In this document: positions 9,810 through 19,265 of the stretch, one piece after another
Numbering within the stretch: position 1 is the first letter of the stretch
Layout: each line of letters begins with the position of its first letter
DNA from: Proteus vulgaris
GTDB taxonomy: Bacteria > Pseudomonadota > Gammaproteobacteria > Enterobacterales > Enterobacteriaceae
Length of the DNA stretch: 64,000 bases
NCBI GenBank assembly: GCA_901472505.1
Contig: LR590468.1
Location: 2,641,501-2,705,500 of the forward strand
Direction: 5' to 3'
The notes under the pieces: generated by a model
Database searches by the model: none
The model's input: only the letters and a program-made list of their open reading frames with translations
What the model was told of the DNA's origin: nothing
Position numbers and translations under genes: made by a program

Positions 9810-11814
9810 TTATTGCTTACCTAACACATGTAAAAAGTGAATGTGTTTTTCATACTGATCAAGAATATCGTGAATGATTTGTTCTTTTGTCCAACCCATG
9901 ACATCGTAATCTTGTCCACCTTCTTTTAAGTGGATTTCCGCACGATAATATTTATGTTCTTCGTCTCTTTCTTCATCACTTAATCCAGCTAAAGCAAAGG
10001 CTGGTTGGGTATAAAAACGCAGACGAACTTCATAGAAGAAATTCATGTCATCGCCTAAATCGACTTCGAAGCCAATGCGATCATCTTCTTCATTATGTAT
10101 ATAGCATTGAGTTGCTTGTTTGCTTAATTCAGCAGAGACCATTTCCATTGAAGGTTGAATTACTTCATCCATAAAACGTTTTACATGGGAACGTTTTGGA
10201 AAATAAGCAATATTTCTTAAACGACGTTGCCAAGGAATTGGATTACGGCTTGCTGGTGGTGCAATCGTAGTTAACTGTTGGCTGTCTCGTTTATACACAT
10301 CAACTCTTAGTGCTTTTATTAACCCATAAATAGAAGCGAGTAATACAATAGAGAAAGGTAATGCACTTGCAATCGTAACAGTTTGAAGTGCCGTTAATCC
10401 ACCCGCTAATAATAAGGTGATGGCTGAAATACCCATTAAGGCAGCCCAGAAAATACGTTGCCATACAGGTGTTTCACTATCTCCCCCTGATGCTAACGTG
10501 TCTACAACCATAGCTCCAGAGTCCGCAGATGTTACAAAAAAATACAATGACCATCAGCATCGCAACAAAGGATAATACGGTTGAAAATGGAAAATAGTTT
10601 AAGAACTCAAATAAAGCCAAGGAAACATCTTGTTGCACAATATTGGCAAGTGTTTCGGCACCTTTGTCTTTGATTAAATGGATTGCTGTGTTACCAAACA
10701 CTGTCATCCAAAGTAAAGTAAAGCCAGCAGGAACAAACAGAACACCGACAACAAATTCGCGGATAGTACGGCCACGAGAAATACGAGCAATAAACATACC
10801 GACAAATGGGGACCATGATAACCACCAACCCCAATAAAGTAGTGTCCATCCTCCTAACCAATCGCTCGATTTTGGTTCATAAGCATAAAGATTAAAGGTT
10901 TTACTCACAATTTCAGATAAATATCCACCAGTATTTTCAACAAATGATTTTAATATCAATACTGTTGGGCCGAGAATGATCACTAATAAAAGAAGAATAA
11001 CGGCTAAACCTAAGTTGAGCTCGGATAAAAAGCGGATCCCTTTTTCTAATCCAGACACAACGGAAATAGTAGCAAGAGCCGTGATTACAACAATTAAAAT
11101 AACTTGAACAGTTGGATTAATCGGAACACCAAAAAGGTGATTTAAACCGGCATTCACCTGTAAAACACCAAAACCCAGAGAGGTTGCAACACCAAATACC
11201 GTTCCCATAACAGCAAAAATATCTACAGCATGGCCAATAGGGCCATGTATGCGATCACCAATAATAGGATAAAGTGCTGAACGTAATGTTAATGGCAAAC
11301 CATGGCGATAAGAGAAAAAAGCCAAGATTAAAGCGACAATGGCATAAATAGCCCATGCATGTAATCCCCAGTGGAAAAAAGTAAGTCGCATAGCTTCTTT
11401 GGCTGCTTCTATGGTTTGGGCATCGCCAGTAGGAGGCATTAAATAATGCATGACGGGTTCAGCCACACCAAAGAACATTAATCCAATACCCATTCCCGCA
11501 GAAAAGAGCATGGCAAACCAGGCAAAATAGCTAAAGTGAGGGCGTGCATGATCGGGACCTAGTTTTATTTGACCAAAACGGGAAAGACCTAAATAAGTCA
11601 CACTCAGCAAAACCAATGCTACGGCTAGAATGTAGAACCAACTTGCATTCGTGAAGAGGTTTTCCTGAAGATGACCTAATTTATCATTAGCCAGCTCTGG
11701 AAATAACGCAGAGAAGCCAACGACCAATAAAATTAACAGCGCTGATGTATAAAAAACGGGAGGATTAATTTTCATCCTAACTTTTTGAGGGGTTATATCG
11801 TTTTGTTGACTCAT
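9810..11814 (-). pseudogene. betT: High-affinity choline/betaine transporter (BCCT), frameshifted
   Basis: BCCT-family symporter that imports choline or a related betaine, usually for osmoprotection. N-terminal part (11814 to about 10540): 12-helix core with the BCCT motif GWWLSWSPFVGMFIARIS and a GMGIGLMFFGVAEP segment. An A7 run at 10535-10541 (A6 expected) shifts the frame inside VIVFFVTSADSGAMV; the rest continues in the neighbouring frame from about 10547 down to 9810. That part holds a long cytoplasmic C-terminal domain ending in an EQIIHDILDQYEKHIHFLH segment, typical of BetT and implicated in osmosensing. Corrected length is 667 residues, like E. coli BetT (677). betIBA is not adjacent, so the true substrate is uncertain. 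The single homopolymer change suggests sequencing error. Confidence 0.87.
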
Positions 11815-12174
11815 AGTTAACCTATTTTTTGTTATCTTCCTACAAATAAACTTTCCACTATCTGATTGCTTACGTTATCAGAAAAGAAAAGTTCATAAGA
11901 AAATTTGAATAAAATATCAAATCAATCTGATATTTTATAAAAGAACGGAAATAAATTGTTTTTTCCGTAAGGTGAAGAAAACTATATTTAAAATCAATTA
12001 ATTACTATTGTTGTGATATAAGTGCTTTCGCTCTTTAATAGGTTTCTCCTGTTGAAAAAAGGATAACATGGTTACATTTTTTGCTTAATCGATCAACCCT
12101 TGTCTTTTTTTTTGCACAAAAAAAAACAGTGGAGAACCACTGGCTTTCAATTCATCAAAAATTCTGAAATCTGA
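11815..12174. other. Intergenic region upstream of betT
   Basis: A 360-base AT-rich region containing the betT promoter side on the left and the terminator of the next gene (12117-12145) on the right. No gene is supported. Confidence 0.5.
12117..12145 (-). terminator. Terminator of the lipoprotein gene
   Basis: On the minus strand CAGTGG, loop ttct, CCACTG is followed by a long T-run (the A-run at 12117-12126), 30 bases after the stop codon. Confidence 0.85.
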
Positions 12175-12810
12175 TTATTTGTTCTCAGCTTTTAAATCAT
12201 CAATTTTTTGTTTTGCTTGATCGGTCAATTGATCAGCTTTATCAAGTGCTTGATTTTCTGTCTCTTGAGCTTGTTGCTTTATATCGCCACTTGTTTTTGA
12301 AGCATCACTTTTTAGCTGATCAACTTTATTGTCAGCTTCTTGCATTAGGTTATCAGCCGTTTTGCTGGCGTCTTGTTTTAGCTCCGCAGCTTTTTCAGAG
12401 AGTTTATTACTTTCAGCTTCTAGACTTTGTTTGATCTCTTCCACTTTTGTTGCACTTGTATCTTTTAATTCATCTGTTTTTTGTGAAATATTCTCTTTTA
12501 GCGCATCTGTTTTTTCATCAGCTTGTGCTTTTAATTCTGCAGCTTTTTGTTCTGCCTTATCTTTGAGCTCTTGAGCTTGTTGTGATAATTCATCAGCTTT
12601 TGCTGATGCATCCTCTTTCAAGTCGGTTGCTTTATCTTTTGCTTGCTCTGTCAACTCGTTGGCTTTATCTTGCGCTGTTTCAGTGACTTGAGTTGCTGTT
12701 TCTTTTGCCTTATCAATACCTTCATCCACTTTTTTAGATGAATCATCACAGCCTGCTGTGATAGTAACAAGACCCGCTAGAACCAATGAAGTAAGTAGTT
12801 TTTTATTCAT
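12175..12810 (-). CDS. Lysine/alanine-rich coiled-coil lipoprotein
   Basis: Predicted lipoprotein of 211 residues: MNKK start, hydrophobic signal, lipobox ending TAGC (Cys about residue 21), then a highly charged, helical region rich in K, A, E, D and Q. The mature part is built from imperfect 11-residue units such as AxDKATDLKEDA and KADELSQQAQELK, resembling LEA-type or apolipoprotein-like repeats, without Gly, Pro or aromatic residues. I start at 12810 because GGAG lies 7 bases upstream; an in-frame TTG at 12822 would place the Shine-Dalgarno inside the gene. Function is unknown. The low-complexity helix could associate with envelope lipids or protect proteins under stress, but that is inference. 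No operon partner is visible. Confidence 0.75.
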   Translation of the reverse strand: MNKKLLTSLVLAGLVTITAGCDDSSKKVDEGIDKAKETATQVTETAQDKANELTEQAKDKATDLKEDASAKADELSQQAQELKDKAEQKAAELKAQADEKTDALKENISQKTDELKDTSATKVEEIKQSLEAESNKLSEKAAELKQDASKTADNLMQEADNKVDQLKSDASKTSGDIKQQAQETENQALDKADQLTDQAKQKIDDLKAENK

Positions 12811-13077
12811 TTTTTTCTCCAAAATGTGTGTTCAAAAACAATTCAGTGATATCCCGCGTAAGTAGTAGAAAAGGCGAGAAGCTATTACGCTGATAGTAAG
12901 ATATTACAGTCAAACTATCGTAATAAGTATAGTGTCAGTCTTAAAATCAACAAACCTTAAGTATATTAAGTGTTTCTTCTTAGTCAAATATCATGAAAAA
13001 TAATTTGAATTTTATCAGGATAGCGTTTTCTGCTTTATAATAATGAGGGCAGACATTATTGAAAATGTGAGATACAA

Positions 13078-13752
13078 ATGGAATATTACTTTCTGGTTAT
13101 TATTAAATTTATTATTGGTTTCACTATTATATTAGTTCATATGAATTTATCAGGGAAAACACAACTTTCTCAATTAACTCCCATTGATTTTATTGGTAAT
13201 TTTGTTCTAGGGGGAATTATGGGAGGGGTGATCTATACGGATGCTATTCCTCTTTATCAATATATTACTGTCTTTTTAATTGGTGTTTGTTTTATTTCTT
13301 TGCTCAATTATATCAGCAAACGATTCAATTTTTTTCGTGCAGTTGCGATTGGAAACCCCATTCCCATAATAAAGAAGGGGGAATTTATTATGGAAAATAT
13401 TACGGAAAAGAAAAATAAAATAGATATTCTTAATATTACTTCACGTCTTCATGCTCAAGGTATTCATACATTTCAAGAAGTTAATTACGCACAAATCGAA
13501 CCTGACGGACAAATCACCGTAGTGTGTGATGGGGCAAAAATGCCTTCCTTGATTGTGATGAAAGACGGCATTATTCGTACTTCAGAATTAGTACAAATAG
13601 AAAAAGATGAAGCATGGTTACAAGAAGAGATGAAAAAACAACATATTGATAAACCTGAAGATGTTTTTTTAGCTGAGTTTTGGGATGGAAAAGTGAACTT
13701 TATTTTGCAAGATGGCAAGATAAAACGTACCGCATCACTGCAGGAGCATTAA
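13078..13752 (+). CDS. YetF-like (DUF421) membrane protein
   Basis: 224 residues with three N-terminal membrane segments (about 4-21, 36-56 and 60-77) and a soluble C-terminal half. The TPIDFIGNFVLGGIMGGVIY segment and the later IIKKGEF and soluble domain with SLIVMKDGII are typical of DUF421/YetF proteins, whose biochemical role is not established. Its first codon ATG at 13078 follows GTGAGATACAA, a weak ribosome site. It is a single gene between the lipoprotein and the convergent rbn. Confidence 0.75.
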   Translation: MEYYFLVIIKFIIGFTIILVHMNLSGKTQLSQLTPIDFIGNFVLGGIMGGVIYTDAIPLYQYITVFLIGVCFISLLNYISKRFNFFRAVAIGNPIPIIKKGEFIMENITEKKNKIDILNITSRLHAQGIHTFQEVNYAQIEPDGQITVVCDGAKMPSLIVMKDGIIRTSELVQIEKDEAWLQEEMKKQHIDKPEDVFLAEFWDGKVNFILQDGKIKRTASLQEH

Positions 13753-13836
13753 CGAAAATACAAGCGATGCTCCTGTGCTTTGTGTAGAGTAACAACGGCA
13801 ACATCATGTCGCTATTGTTACTGTGTGATTGTAAAG

Positions 13837-14754
13837 CTACAACCTAAAAATGGCAAAATCAGACGCAATTTCCGTATGGCTAAAAACGTGTTGGCTTTCT
13901 TTGAGTAACTCAACATAATCTTCTGGTAAATAACGGCTACTAATATGCGTAAGAATCAACTTTTTGACATTCGCGTTTTTTGCTAACGTTGCTGCTTGTA
14001 CTGTTGTTGAATGCCCACGGCTATTTGCTTGCTCTGCCATTTCATGCTTGAACGTTGCTTCATGCACAATGACATCTGCATTATTGGCAAGATTTAATGC
14101 ATTTGGTGTGGGTTGCGTATCACCAAAAATAGCAATACATCGTCCTTTTATTTCGGGGCCAATATACGCTTTGCCATCAATGGCTCTTCCATCTGGCAAT
14201 GTAATGGTTTTACCTTGTTTTAAATCTTGTAACCAAGGGCCAGTCGGAATATTTTCAGCTTTTAGCTTCTGGGCATCGAGTTTACCCGGACTATTTTTTT
14301 CTTCTAAGCGATAACCAAAACAAGGAACGGGATGAGAAAGCGCTTCACAACTGACTTTTATGCCTTCTTCATCAAAAAGAAAACCAGCATCTTCTATTTC
14401 CATAATATCAAGAGGATAAGTCAGATAAGATTGGCTTAATGTCAGGGCTGTTTCTATAAAGGCTTTTATACCTTTAGGGCCATATACCGTTAAGCGAGTC
14501 TCAGTTCCTCCCATTGAACGACTACACAGTAATCCTGGCAAACCAAAAATATGATCACCATGTAAGTGGGTAATAAAAATTTTATTTAAACGCGGTAATT
14601 TCACGCGGGTATGCAATATCTGATGCTGTGTGGCCTCACCACAATCAAACATCCACATACTTTTTTGTTTATTTTGTAAATCAAGTACCATACTGGTGAC
14701 GTTACGATCTTTAGAAGGTACACCTGCATTAGTGCCTAAGAAGATAAGCTCCAT
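13837..14754 (-). CDS. rbn: Ribonuclease BN/Z
   Basis: Metallo-beta-lactamase-fold zinc phosphodiesterase that trims tRNA 3' ends. 305 residues with the metal-binding motif THLHGDHIFGLPGL (about 62-75), the FDCGEATQHQ segment, an FGDTQPT second metal site near residue 210 and the THISSRY motif near the C-terminus; this is the ElaC/RNase BN pattern. It starts 9 bases after the rtcR stop on the same strand and is therefore probably cotranscribed with rtcR. This places a tRNA-maturation nuclease in the same transcription unit as the regulator of an RNA-repair operon. Confidence 0.93.
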   Translation of the reverse strand: MELIFLGTNAGVPSKDRNVTSMVLDLQNKQKSMWMFDCGEATQHQILHTRVKLPRLNKIFITHLHGDHIFGLPGLLCSRSMGGTETRLTVYGPKGIKAFIETALTLSQSYLTYPLDIMEIEDAGFLFDEEGIKVSCEALSHPVPCFGYRLEEKNSPGKLDAQKLKAENIPTGPWLQDLKQGKTITLPDGRAIDGKAYIGPEIKGRCIAIFGDTQPTPNALNLANNADVIVHEATFKHEMAEQANSRGHSTTVQAATLAKNANVKKLILTHISSRYLPEDYVELLKESQHVFSHTEIASDFAIFRL

Positions 14755-14763
14755 AATGATATA

Positions 14764-16352
14764 TTATTCTCCATGTTGAATTTGTTCCCAGCTTAAGCCA
14801 AATTTTGCAAGGTATTTGCGTAAGCGATCGGCATCGTTGGGTTGTTTTTTGTTTTGCCTTGATACAGCGAAAAGTTTTCTACCAGCCTCTGAGAGCGTTG
14901 ATGATTGCTGGCAAGTTTGGATAACCGTATTCAGTTGACTGAGATCGAAAAGATCGATATCCGAGTCCTTTAATAAAGAAGAGCTTATTCCCCAATTATG
15001 TTTTAAACGGCCAATTTCTTCCTCAACAAGTGTTAGAGTAATACGACCATTTTCGGCAAGTGTTGCCATTCGCGTTATGCTCGCACTTAGTTCACGAAAA
15101 TTACCACGCCATAATGCCTGCTCAGATGTAGCAAACCGAATATAGTGAGATTTTGCATCTGAATTAAAGCGGATCGCTTTTTGATAGTGTGTTGCAAAAT
15201 GATGTAGTTCATAGTCAATATTGGGTTCAATATCCTCTTTGCGATCGACTAATCCTGGTAGTGAAAAAGACCACATATTAATCCTTGCATAGAGATCTTC
15301 GCGAAAAAGCCCTTCCTTAATGTGCTTATCCATATTTCGATGTGTACCTGCTATCAACTGGAAATCGCTTTGTACTTCAGTATCTGAGCCATACGGATAA
15401 AACGATTTTTCTTCTATTGCTTTCAGTAACATCGCTTGCTCATCAAGCCCTAATTCTGCAATTTCATCCAGAAATAAAATCCCTTTATCGGCTTCTCTTA
15501 ATAATCCTTGTCTTGCTTGTAATGCGCCTGTAAATGCGCCTTTGACATGGCCAAATAAGGTAGACATGGCATTATCACCACGCAATGTTGCACAGTTAAC
15601 AGCAATAAAACGCCCTTTTACAAAATGGCGAGATTGCCGTAATTCATAAATACGTTGAGCAAGAAATGATTTTCCTGCACCGGTTGGGCCTGTTAATAAA
15701 ATGGGGGCAAAAGAGCGCAATGCGACTCGTTCAATTTGAGCAATTAAGGTATTGAATCGTTCATTACGTGTGGCAATCCCCGATTTTAAGAAAGAGAGTG
15801 ACTCTTTATGGTAGTGTTCAAATCGGCTCGTTAATTTTGTATAACGACTTAAATCGAGATCAATAACAGCATAACTGCCTGTGGCTGACGGTATGGTTTT
15901 GACACCGTCTTTATTGTCTACTTTAGAGGAGGGAGAGGTTTGTAATAGTTTTGCTGGTAAGTAATGTGCTTCTGTCAGTAAAAACCAACAAATTTGAGCA
16001 ATATGTGTTCCCGTTGTGATATGCACATAATATTCTTCATTTTCAGTATCAAATGGATAATTTACTGCAAAATCAAGAAAATGGCTGTAAACCTCTTCAA
16101 GATCCCACGGATCACAAATAGCAATTTCATAAGGACACACCTCAGTATTAGGCGAGATAGTATGGATATCTTGTGTAATTTTAGATGCTAGCATTGTGTC
16201 ATTAGGCTGGTGGATCATCACTAATCGGCTAACAGGGAAATCCTTTTGATGACAAATGGAAATTGTTGGCGCCATGAGTTCCACCTTTTATGGCTTTTGC
16301 CTCTTTTATCTAATGTTGTGCCTAAAACACCAATCACGACTTTACGTTTCAT
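14764..16352 (-). pseudogene. rtcR: RtcR, sigma-54-dependent activator of the RNA-repair operon (one frameshift)
   Basis: Bacterial enhancer-binding protein that senses RNA damage through an N-terminal CARF domain and activates a sigma-54 promoter. Reading starts MKRKVVIGVLGTTLDKRG at 16352. One base is missing at 16268-16269 (CC where CCC is expected on the coding strand, within W-R-P-T); downstream the frame continues as ISICHQKDFPVSRL to the end. Domains of the corrected 529-residue protein: CARF about 1-180; AAA+ core with Walker A GPTGAGKS, the sigma-54 contact GAFTGA and Walker B GILFLDEIAELG; and a C-terminal DNA-binding region. It is divergent from the sigma-54 promoter at 16517 and followed by rbn at 9 bases. 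The length matches E. coli RtcR (532), so the lesion is probably a read error. Confidence 0.92.
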
Positions 16353-16516
16353 TAAGTTATCCCTACTTATCTTTTTATCTATTTTTATAAATATATAGAT
16401 AAAAAGATAGTGATCTGTTGTTTTTAATTTAATGGGTAAATATCTAAAAATAGGCATTCAAATATTTTTGTCAATAAAAACAATAAATTAAAAATATTTT
16501 TTGTGTGTTTTAAAAA

Positions 16517-16533
16517 TTGGCACGATATTGGCA
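16517..16533 (+). promoter_or_regulatory. Sigma-54 promoter of the rtc operon
   Basis: TTGGCACG-ATAT-TGGCA: the invariant GG (16519-16520) and GC (16531-16532) doublets are exactly 12 bases apart, as required for -24/-12 recognition. It faces the slipin-rtcB operon and lies about 165 bases from the divergent rtcR start. The predicted transcript start is near 16544. The -15/-14 bases deviate slightly from consensus (TG for TT). Confidence 0.85.
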
Positions 16534-16543
16534 ATGTTATGAC

Positions 16544-16676
16544 TGTCTTGAGCAGATTTTAAATCTGGTAGGCACATAAAGAACACGCTGTGGTGTTATC
16601 CAAATGTGTTCCTCCACATCGAGACTCTGTAGGTGAAGAGGGTTATTTTCAGGTTCGATTCCTGACACCAAAACCA
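16544..16676 (+). ncRNA. Candidate tRNA-mimic (YrlA-like Y RNA) at the head of the rtc operon
   Basis: A T-arm identical in form to tRNA, TCAGG-TTCGATT-CCTGA at 16649-16665, is followed by CACCAAA, A, CCA at 16666-16676. A D-arm-like hairpin (CTCT 16625-16628, loop GTAGGTGA with GG, AGAG 16637-16640) precedes it. A 5' acceptor candidate TGTGGTG (16589-16595) pairs with CACCAAA at 6 of 7 positions. Other hairpins are CAGATT/AATCTG near 16554, AACAC/GTGTT near 16582 and ATGTG/CACAT at 16604-16619. No anticodon arm lies between the D- and T-like arms. Such D/T/acceptor mimicry lacking an anticodon is known for YrlA RNAs of the rsr-yrlBA-rtcBA operons. The 5' boundary is inferred from the sigma-54 site. 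No Ro/Rsr gene is in the window, so the Y RNA assignment is provisional. Confidence 0.55.
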
Positions 16677-16897
16677 TTACAAATCCAAATGTAAAATTAA
16701 CGATAAAAAACCGTTGTGACAGCAGTACCGTCACCTTACTTATCCACCAGTAACTGAGCCGGGTTGAAAGCAGAAGAAGAGACAAACAAAGTATCGTTCC
16801 TCTCTTGTTTACCTTTCAGTTTCGCAAAGCTTGCCCGTGGAAAAGTAAGTTACGATAAATTGCACGATATAAAGAAGAAAAGAAGAAGGAACGAAAA
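16677..16897 (+). other. Leader between the tRNA-like RNA and the slipin gene
   Basis: 221 bases without an ORF I trust. It contains a short hairpin GTGAC (16715-16719) with GTCAC (16729-16733), and ends in the purine-rich AGAAGAAGGAACG that serves as ribosome binding site for the ATG at 16898. Confidence 0.4.
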
Positions 16898-18040
16898 ATG
16901 ATAAAAACAACAATAGTAGTAAAACAGGGGCAATTAGCACTTCTAAAGAAAAGAGATGAGTATATTGATGTGCTAATGGCAGGTGAACATAAATTTTTTG
17001 ATTTAGGGCGTCAGCTCAGTGCGGATATTTTCCCTTTAAATGGTGGGGCATTAGAAAGTGAGAAAGCAGAATTTTTGCGTCAATATTATCCTCAATGGGT
17101 GACTGAGTATGGTTTTGATATCGTGTTATCGGATGAAGAAATTGGTCTTTTATATGAAAACGGCTCTTTAAAAGAGATCTTAGCGCCGGGAACGCGACGT
17201 TTATATTGGCGTTATGCTGACCGTTATTTGGAAATTGTATCTATCGATGAACTTGAAGTATCTGCAACATTGATGAAAAAACTTCAGCATCCCAAATTAC
17301 GAAATCAAGTCATAAAGGGAAGCGAAGGGGTACTCAATGTGGATATACCTGCTTGGCACGCAGGTATTATTCGAATCGACGGTGAAACGCAAGCTTTATT
17401 GCCACCAGGATCAAAAGGCTATTGGCGTTATCAGCATAAAGTGGATGTTGAAGTAGTCGATATGCGTTTACAAACACTGGATGTTAGTGGGCAGGAGATC
17501 CTAACGAAAGACAAAGTGACACTGCGTATTAATTTATCAGCTAACTGGCGTTATAGCGAGGTGCTTTTAGCATATCAACAACTAACTTCACCGTTGGAGT
17601 TCTTATATAAAGAGTTGCAATTTGCTTTACGTGAAGCAGTAGGAACAAGGACGCTTGATGAATTATTAGAAAATAAAAGCCTGATAGATAGTTTAGTCAG
17701 TGAAAAAATCAGTGAAGTCACTCAAGGATATGGTATTGAAGTGGCTTCATTAGGGGTAAAAGATATCGTTTTACCCGGTGAAATGAAAACGATTTTAGCG
17801 CAAGTCGTTGAAGCGGAAAAATCAGCACAAGCTAATGTTATTCGTCGAAGAGAAGAGACATCGGCAACACGTTCTTTATTAAATACCGCGAAAGTGATGG
17901 AAAATAACCCGGTCGCTTTACGACTAAAAGAGCTAGAAACGGTGGAACGTATTGCAGAACGTATTGATAAGATCTCCGTTTATGGCGGTTTAGATCAAGT
18001 ATTAAACGGATTAGTCCAAATTAAAGGAGCACAAGCATGA
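16898..18040 (+). CDS. Slipin/SPFH (band 7) family protein of the rtc operon
   Basis: 380 residues, uninterrupted. The central part (about 150-320) carries an SPFH/band-7 domain: GVLNVDIPAWHAGIIRIDG, QEILTKDKVTLRINLSANWR, an ALREAVGTRTLDELL segment and IEVASLGVKDIVLPGEMK, followed by a helical tail with an EAEKSAQANVIRRREE segment typical of slipins. Unlike membrane stomatins there is no obvious N-terminal membrane helix, so it is probably soluble or peripherally bound. Its stop overlaps the rtcB start (ATGA at 18037-18040), so the two are translationally coupled. Association with RtcB suggests a role in RNA-damage response, perhaps as a scaffold; that is inference. It is the first protein gene after the sigma-54 promoter. 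Confidence 0.82.
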   Translation: MIKTTIVVKQGQLALLKKRDEYIDVLMAGEHKFFDLGRQLSADIFPLNGGALESEKAEFLRQYYPQWVTEYGFDIVLSDEEIGLLYENGSLKEILAPGTRRLYWRYADRYLEIVSIDELEVSATLMKKLQHPKLRNQVIKGSEGVLNVDIPAWHAGIIRIDGETQALLPPGSKGYWRYQHKVDVEVVDMRLQTLDVSGQEILTKDKVTLRINLSANWRYSEVLLAYQQLTSPLEFLYKELQFALREAVGTRTLDELLENKSLIDSLVSEKISEVTQGYGIEVASLGVKDIVLPGEMKTILAQVVEAEKSAQANVIRRREETSATRSLLNTAKVMENNPVALRLKELETVERIAERIDKISVYGGLDQVLNGLVQIKGAQA

Positions 18041-19265
18041 TATTGGATCACCAAATAGTAAAAGAAGCAGGGACTGCTGAAATAAAAATGTGGACGAATG
18101 GTGTGCCTGTTGAAGTAGATGCTCTAAAGCAGCTTATTAATACCGCCAAGATGCCATTTATCTTTAAACATATGGCAGTCATGCCTGATGTTCATTTAGG
18201 TAAAGGTTCAACAATAGGGAGTGTTATTCCAACCAAAGGGGCGATTATTCCTGCCGCTGTTGGTGTGGATATCGGTTGTGGAATGATTGCCGTAAAAACA
18301 TCATTACACGCAAATGATCTACCTGATAATTTATTTGCCATAAGAACGGCAATAGAGCAAGCCGTTCCTCATGGAAGAACAAGTTATCATTCAGGGAATG
18401 ATCGTGGTTCATGGAAGGAGCCACCTAATATTGTCGATCAACATTGGCAACAGCTTGAAGGGCGTTTTAACGCTTTAACCGATAAGTATCCATGTTTACG
18501 TAATACCAATAACTATCGTCATCTCGGTACGTTAGGAACAGGAAACCATTTTATTGAATTGTGTCTTGATGAATCGGATAACGTTTGGGTAATGCTACAT
18601 AGTGGGTCTCGTGGTGGTTGGTAATGCGATTGGTACGTTATTTATACAAATGGCGCAAGACGATATGAGAGAACATATCGCTAATTTGCCAGATAAAAAC
18701 TTAGCGTACTTAAAAGAAGGAACACTTTTCTATGATGACTATATAGAAGCGGTCGAAATGGGCACAGGATTTTGCGCGACATAATCGAGAAATCATGATG
18801 GAACGCGTGTTAGTTGCATTATCAACACAAATTGCTAAACCTTTCACGACACAGCAACAAGCTGTCAATTGTCACCATAACTATGTGCAAAAGGAAATGC
18901 ATTTTGGTGAGGAAGTACTGGTAACACGAAAAGGGGCTGTTTCAGCGCAGCGTGGTGAAATGGGGATCATTCCAGGTTCAATGGGGCTAAGAGCTTTATT
19001 GTAAGAGGAAAAGGAAATGCCGAAAGCTTCTGTTCATGTAGTCATGGTGCCGGACGCGTAATGAGGTCGAACGGCTGCGAAAAAAGCTTTTAGTGTTGAA
19101 GACCAAATTCGAGCTACAGCGCATGTGGAATGTCCGAAAAGATAAAGATGTCATTGACGAAATTCCAATGGCTTATAAGGACATTGACGCTGTTATGAAG
19201 GCACAATCAATCATTAGTTGAAATTGTTCATACTCTAAGACAGGTAGTTTTGTGTGAAAGGATAA
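18037..19265 (+). pseudogene. rtcB: RtcB RNA 3'-phosphate ligase, seven frameshifts as given
   Basis: RtcB joins RNA 3'-phosphate or 2',3'-cyclic phosphate ends to 5'-OH ends, using GTP and Mn2+. The first 190 residues read cleanly and include PDVHLGKGSTIGSV and the metal-binding DIGCGM motif. Downstream the family sequence continues through seven indels: extra G near 18612, extra A 18756-18758, missing G 18983-18986, extra G 19065-19066, extra C 19135-19136, extra A 19209-19210 and extra T 19248-19251. In the right frames one reads SHGAGR with the guanylated His, DQIRATAHVECRKD, EIPMAYKDIDAVM and the terminal VCVKG. Corrected length is about 408 residues, equal to E. coli RtcB. Conservation between indels, with no extra substitutions, suggests poor sequence quality rather than decay. 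No rtcA follows. Confidence 0.9.

Noticed and set aside
16589..16676. A normal tRNA gene in the rtc leader
   Set aside because: T-arm and CCA are perfect but there is no 5-bp anticodon stem with a 7-base loop in the right place and the acceptor has a mismatch, so it is better called a tRNA mimic.
16898..18040. Ro/Rsr (TROVE-domain) protein in the rtc operon
   Set aside because: The sequence shows a band-7 domain and the length (380) is far below that of Rsr.
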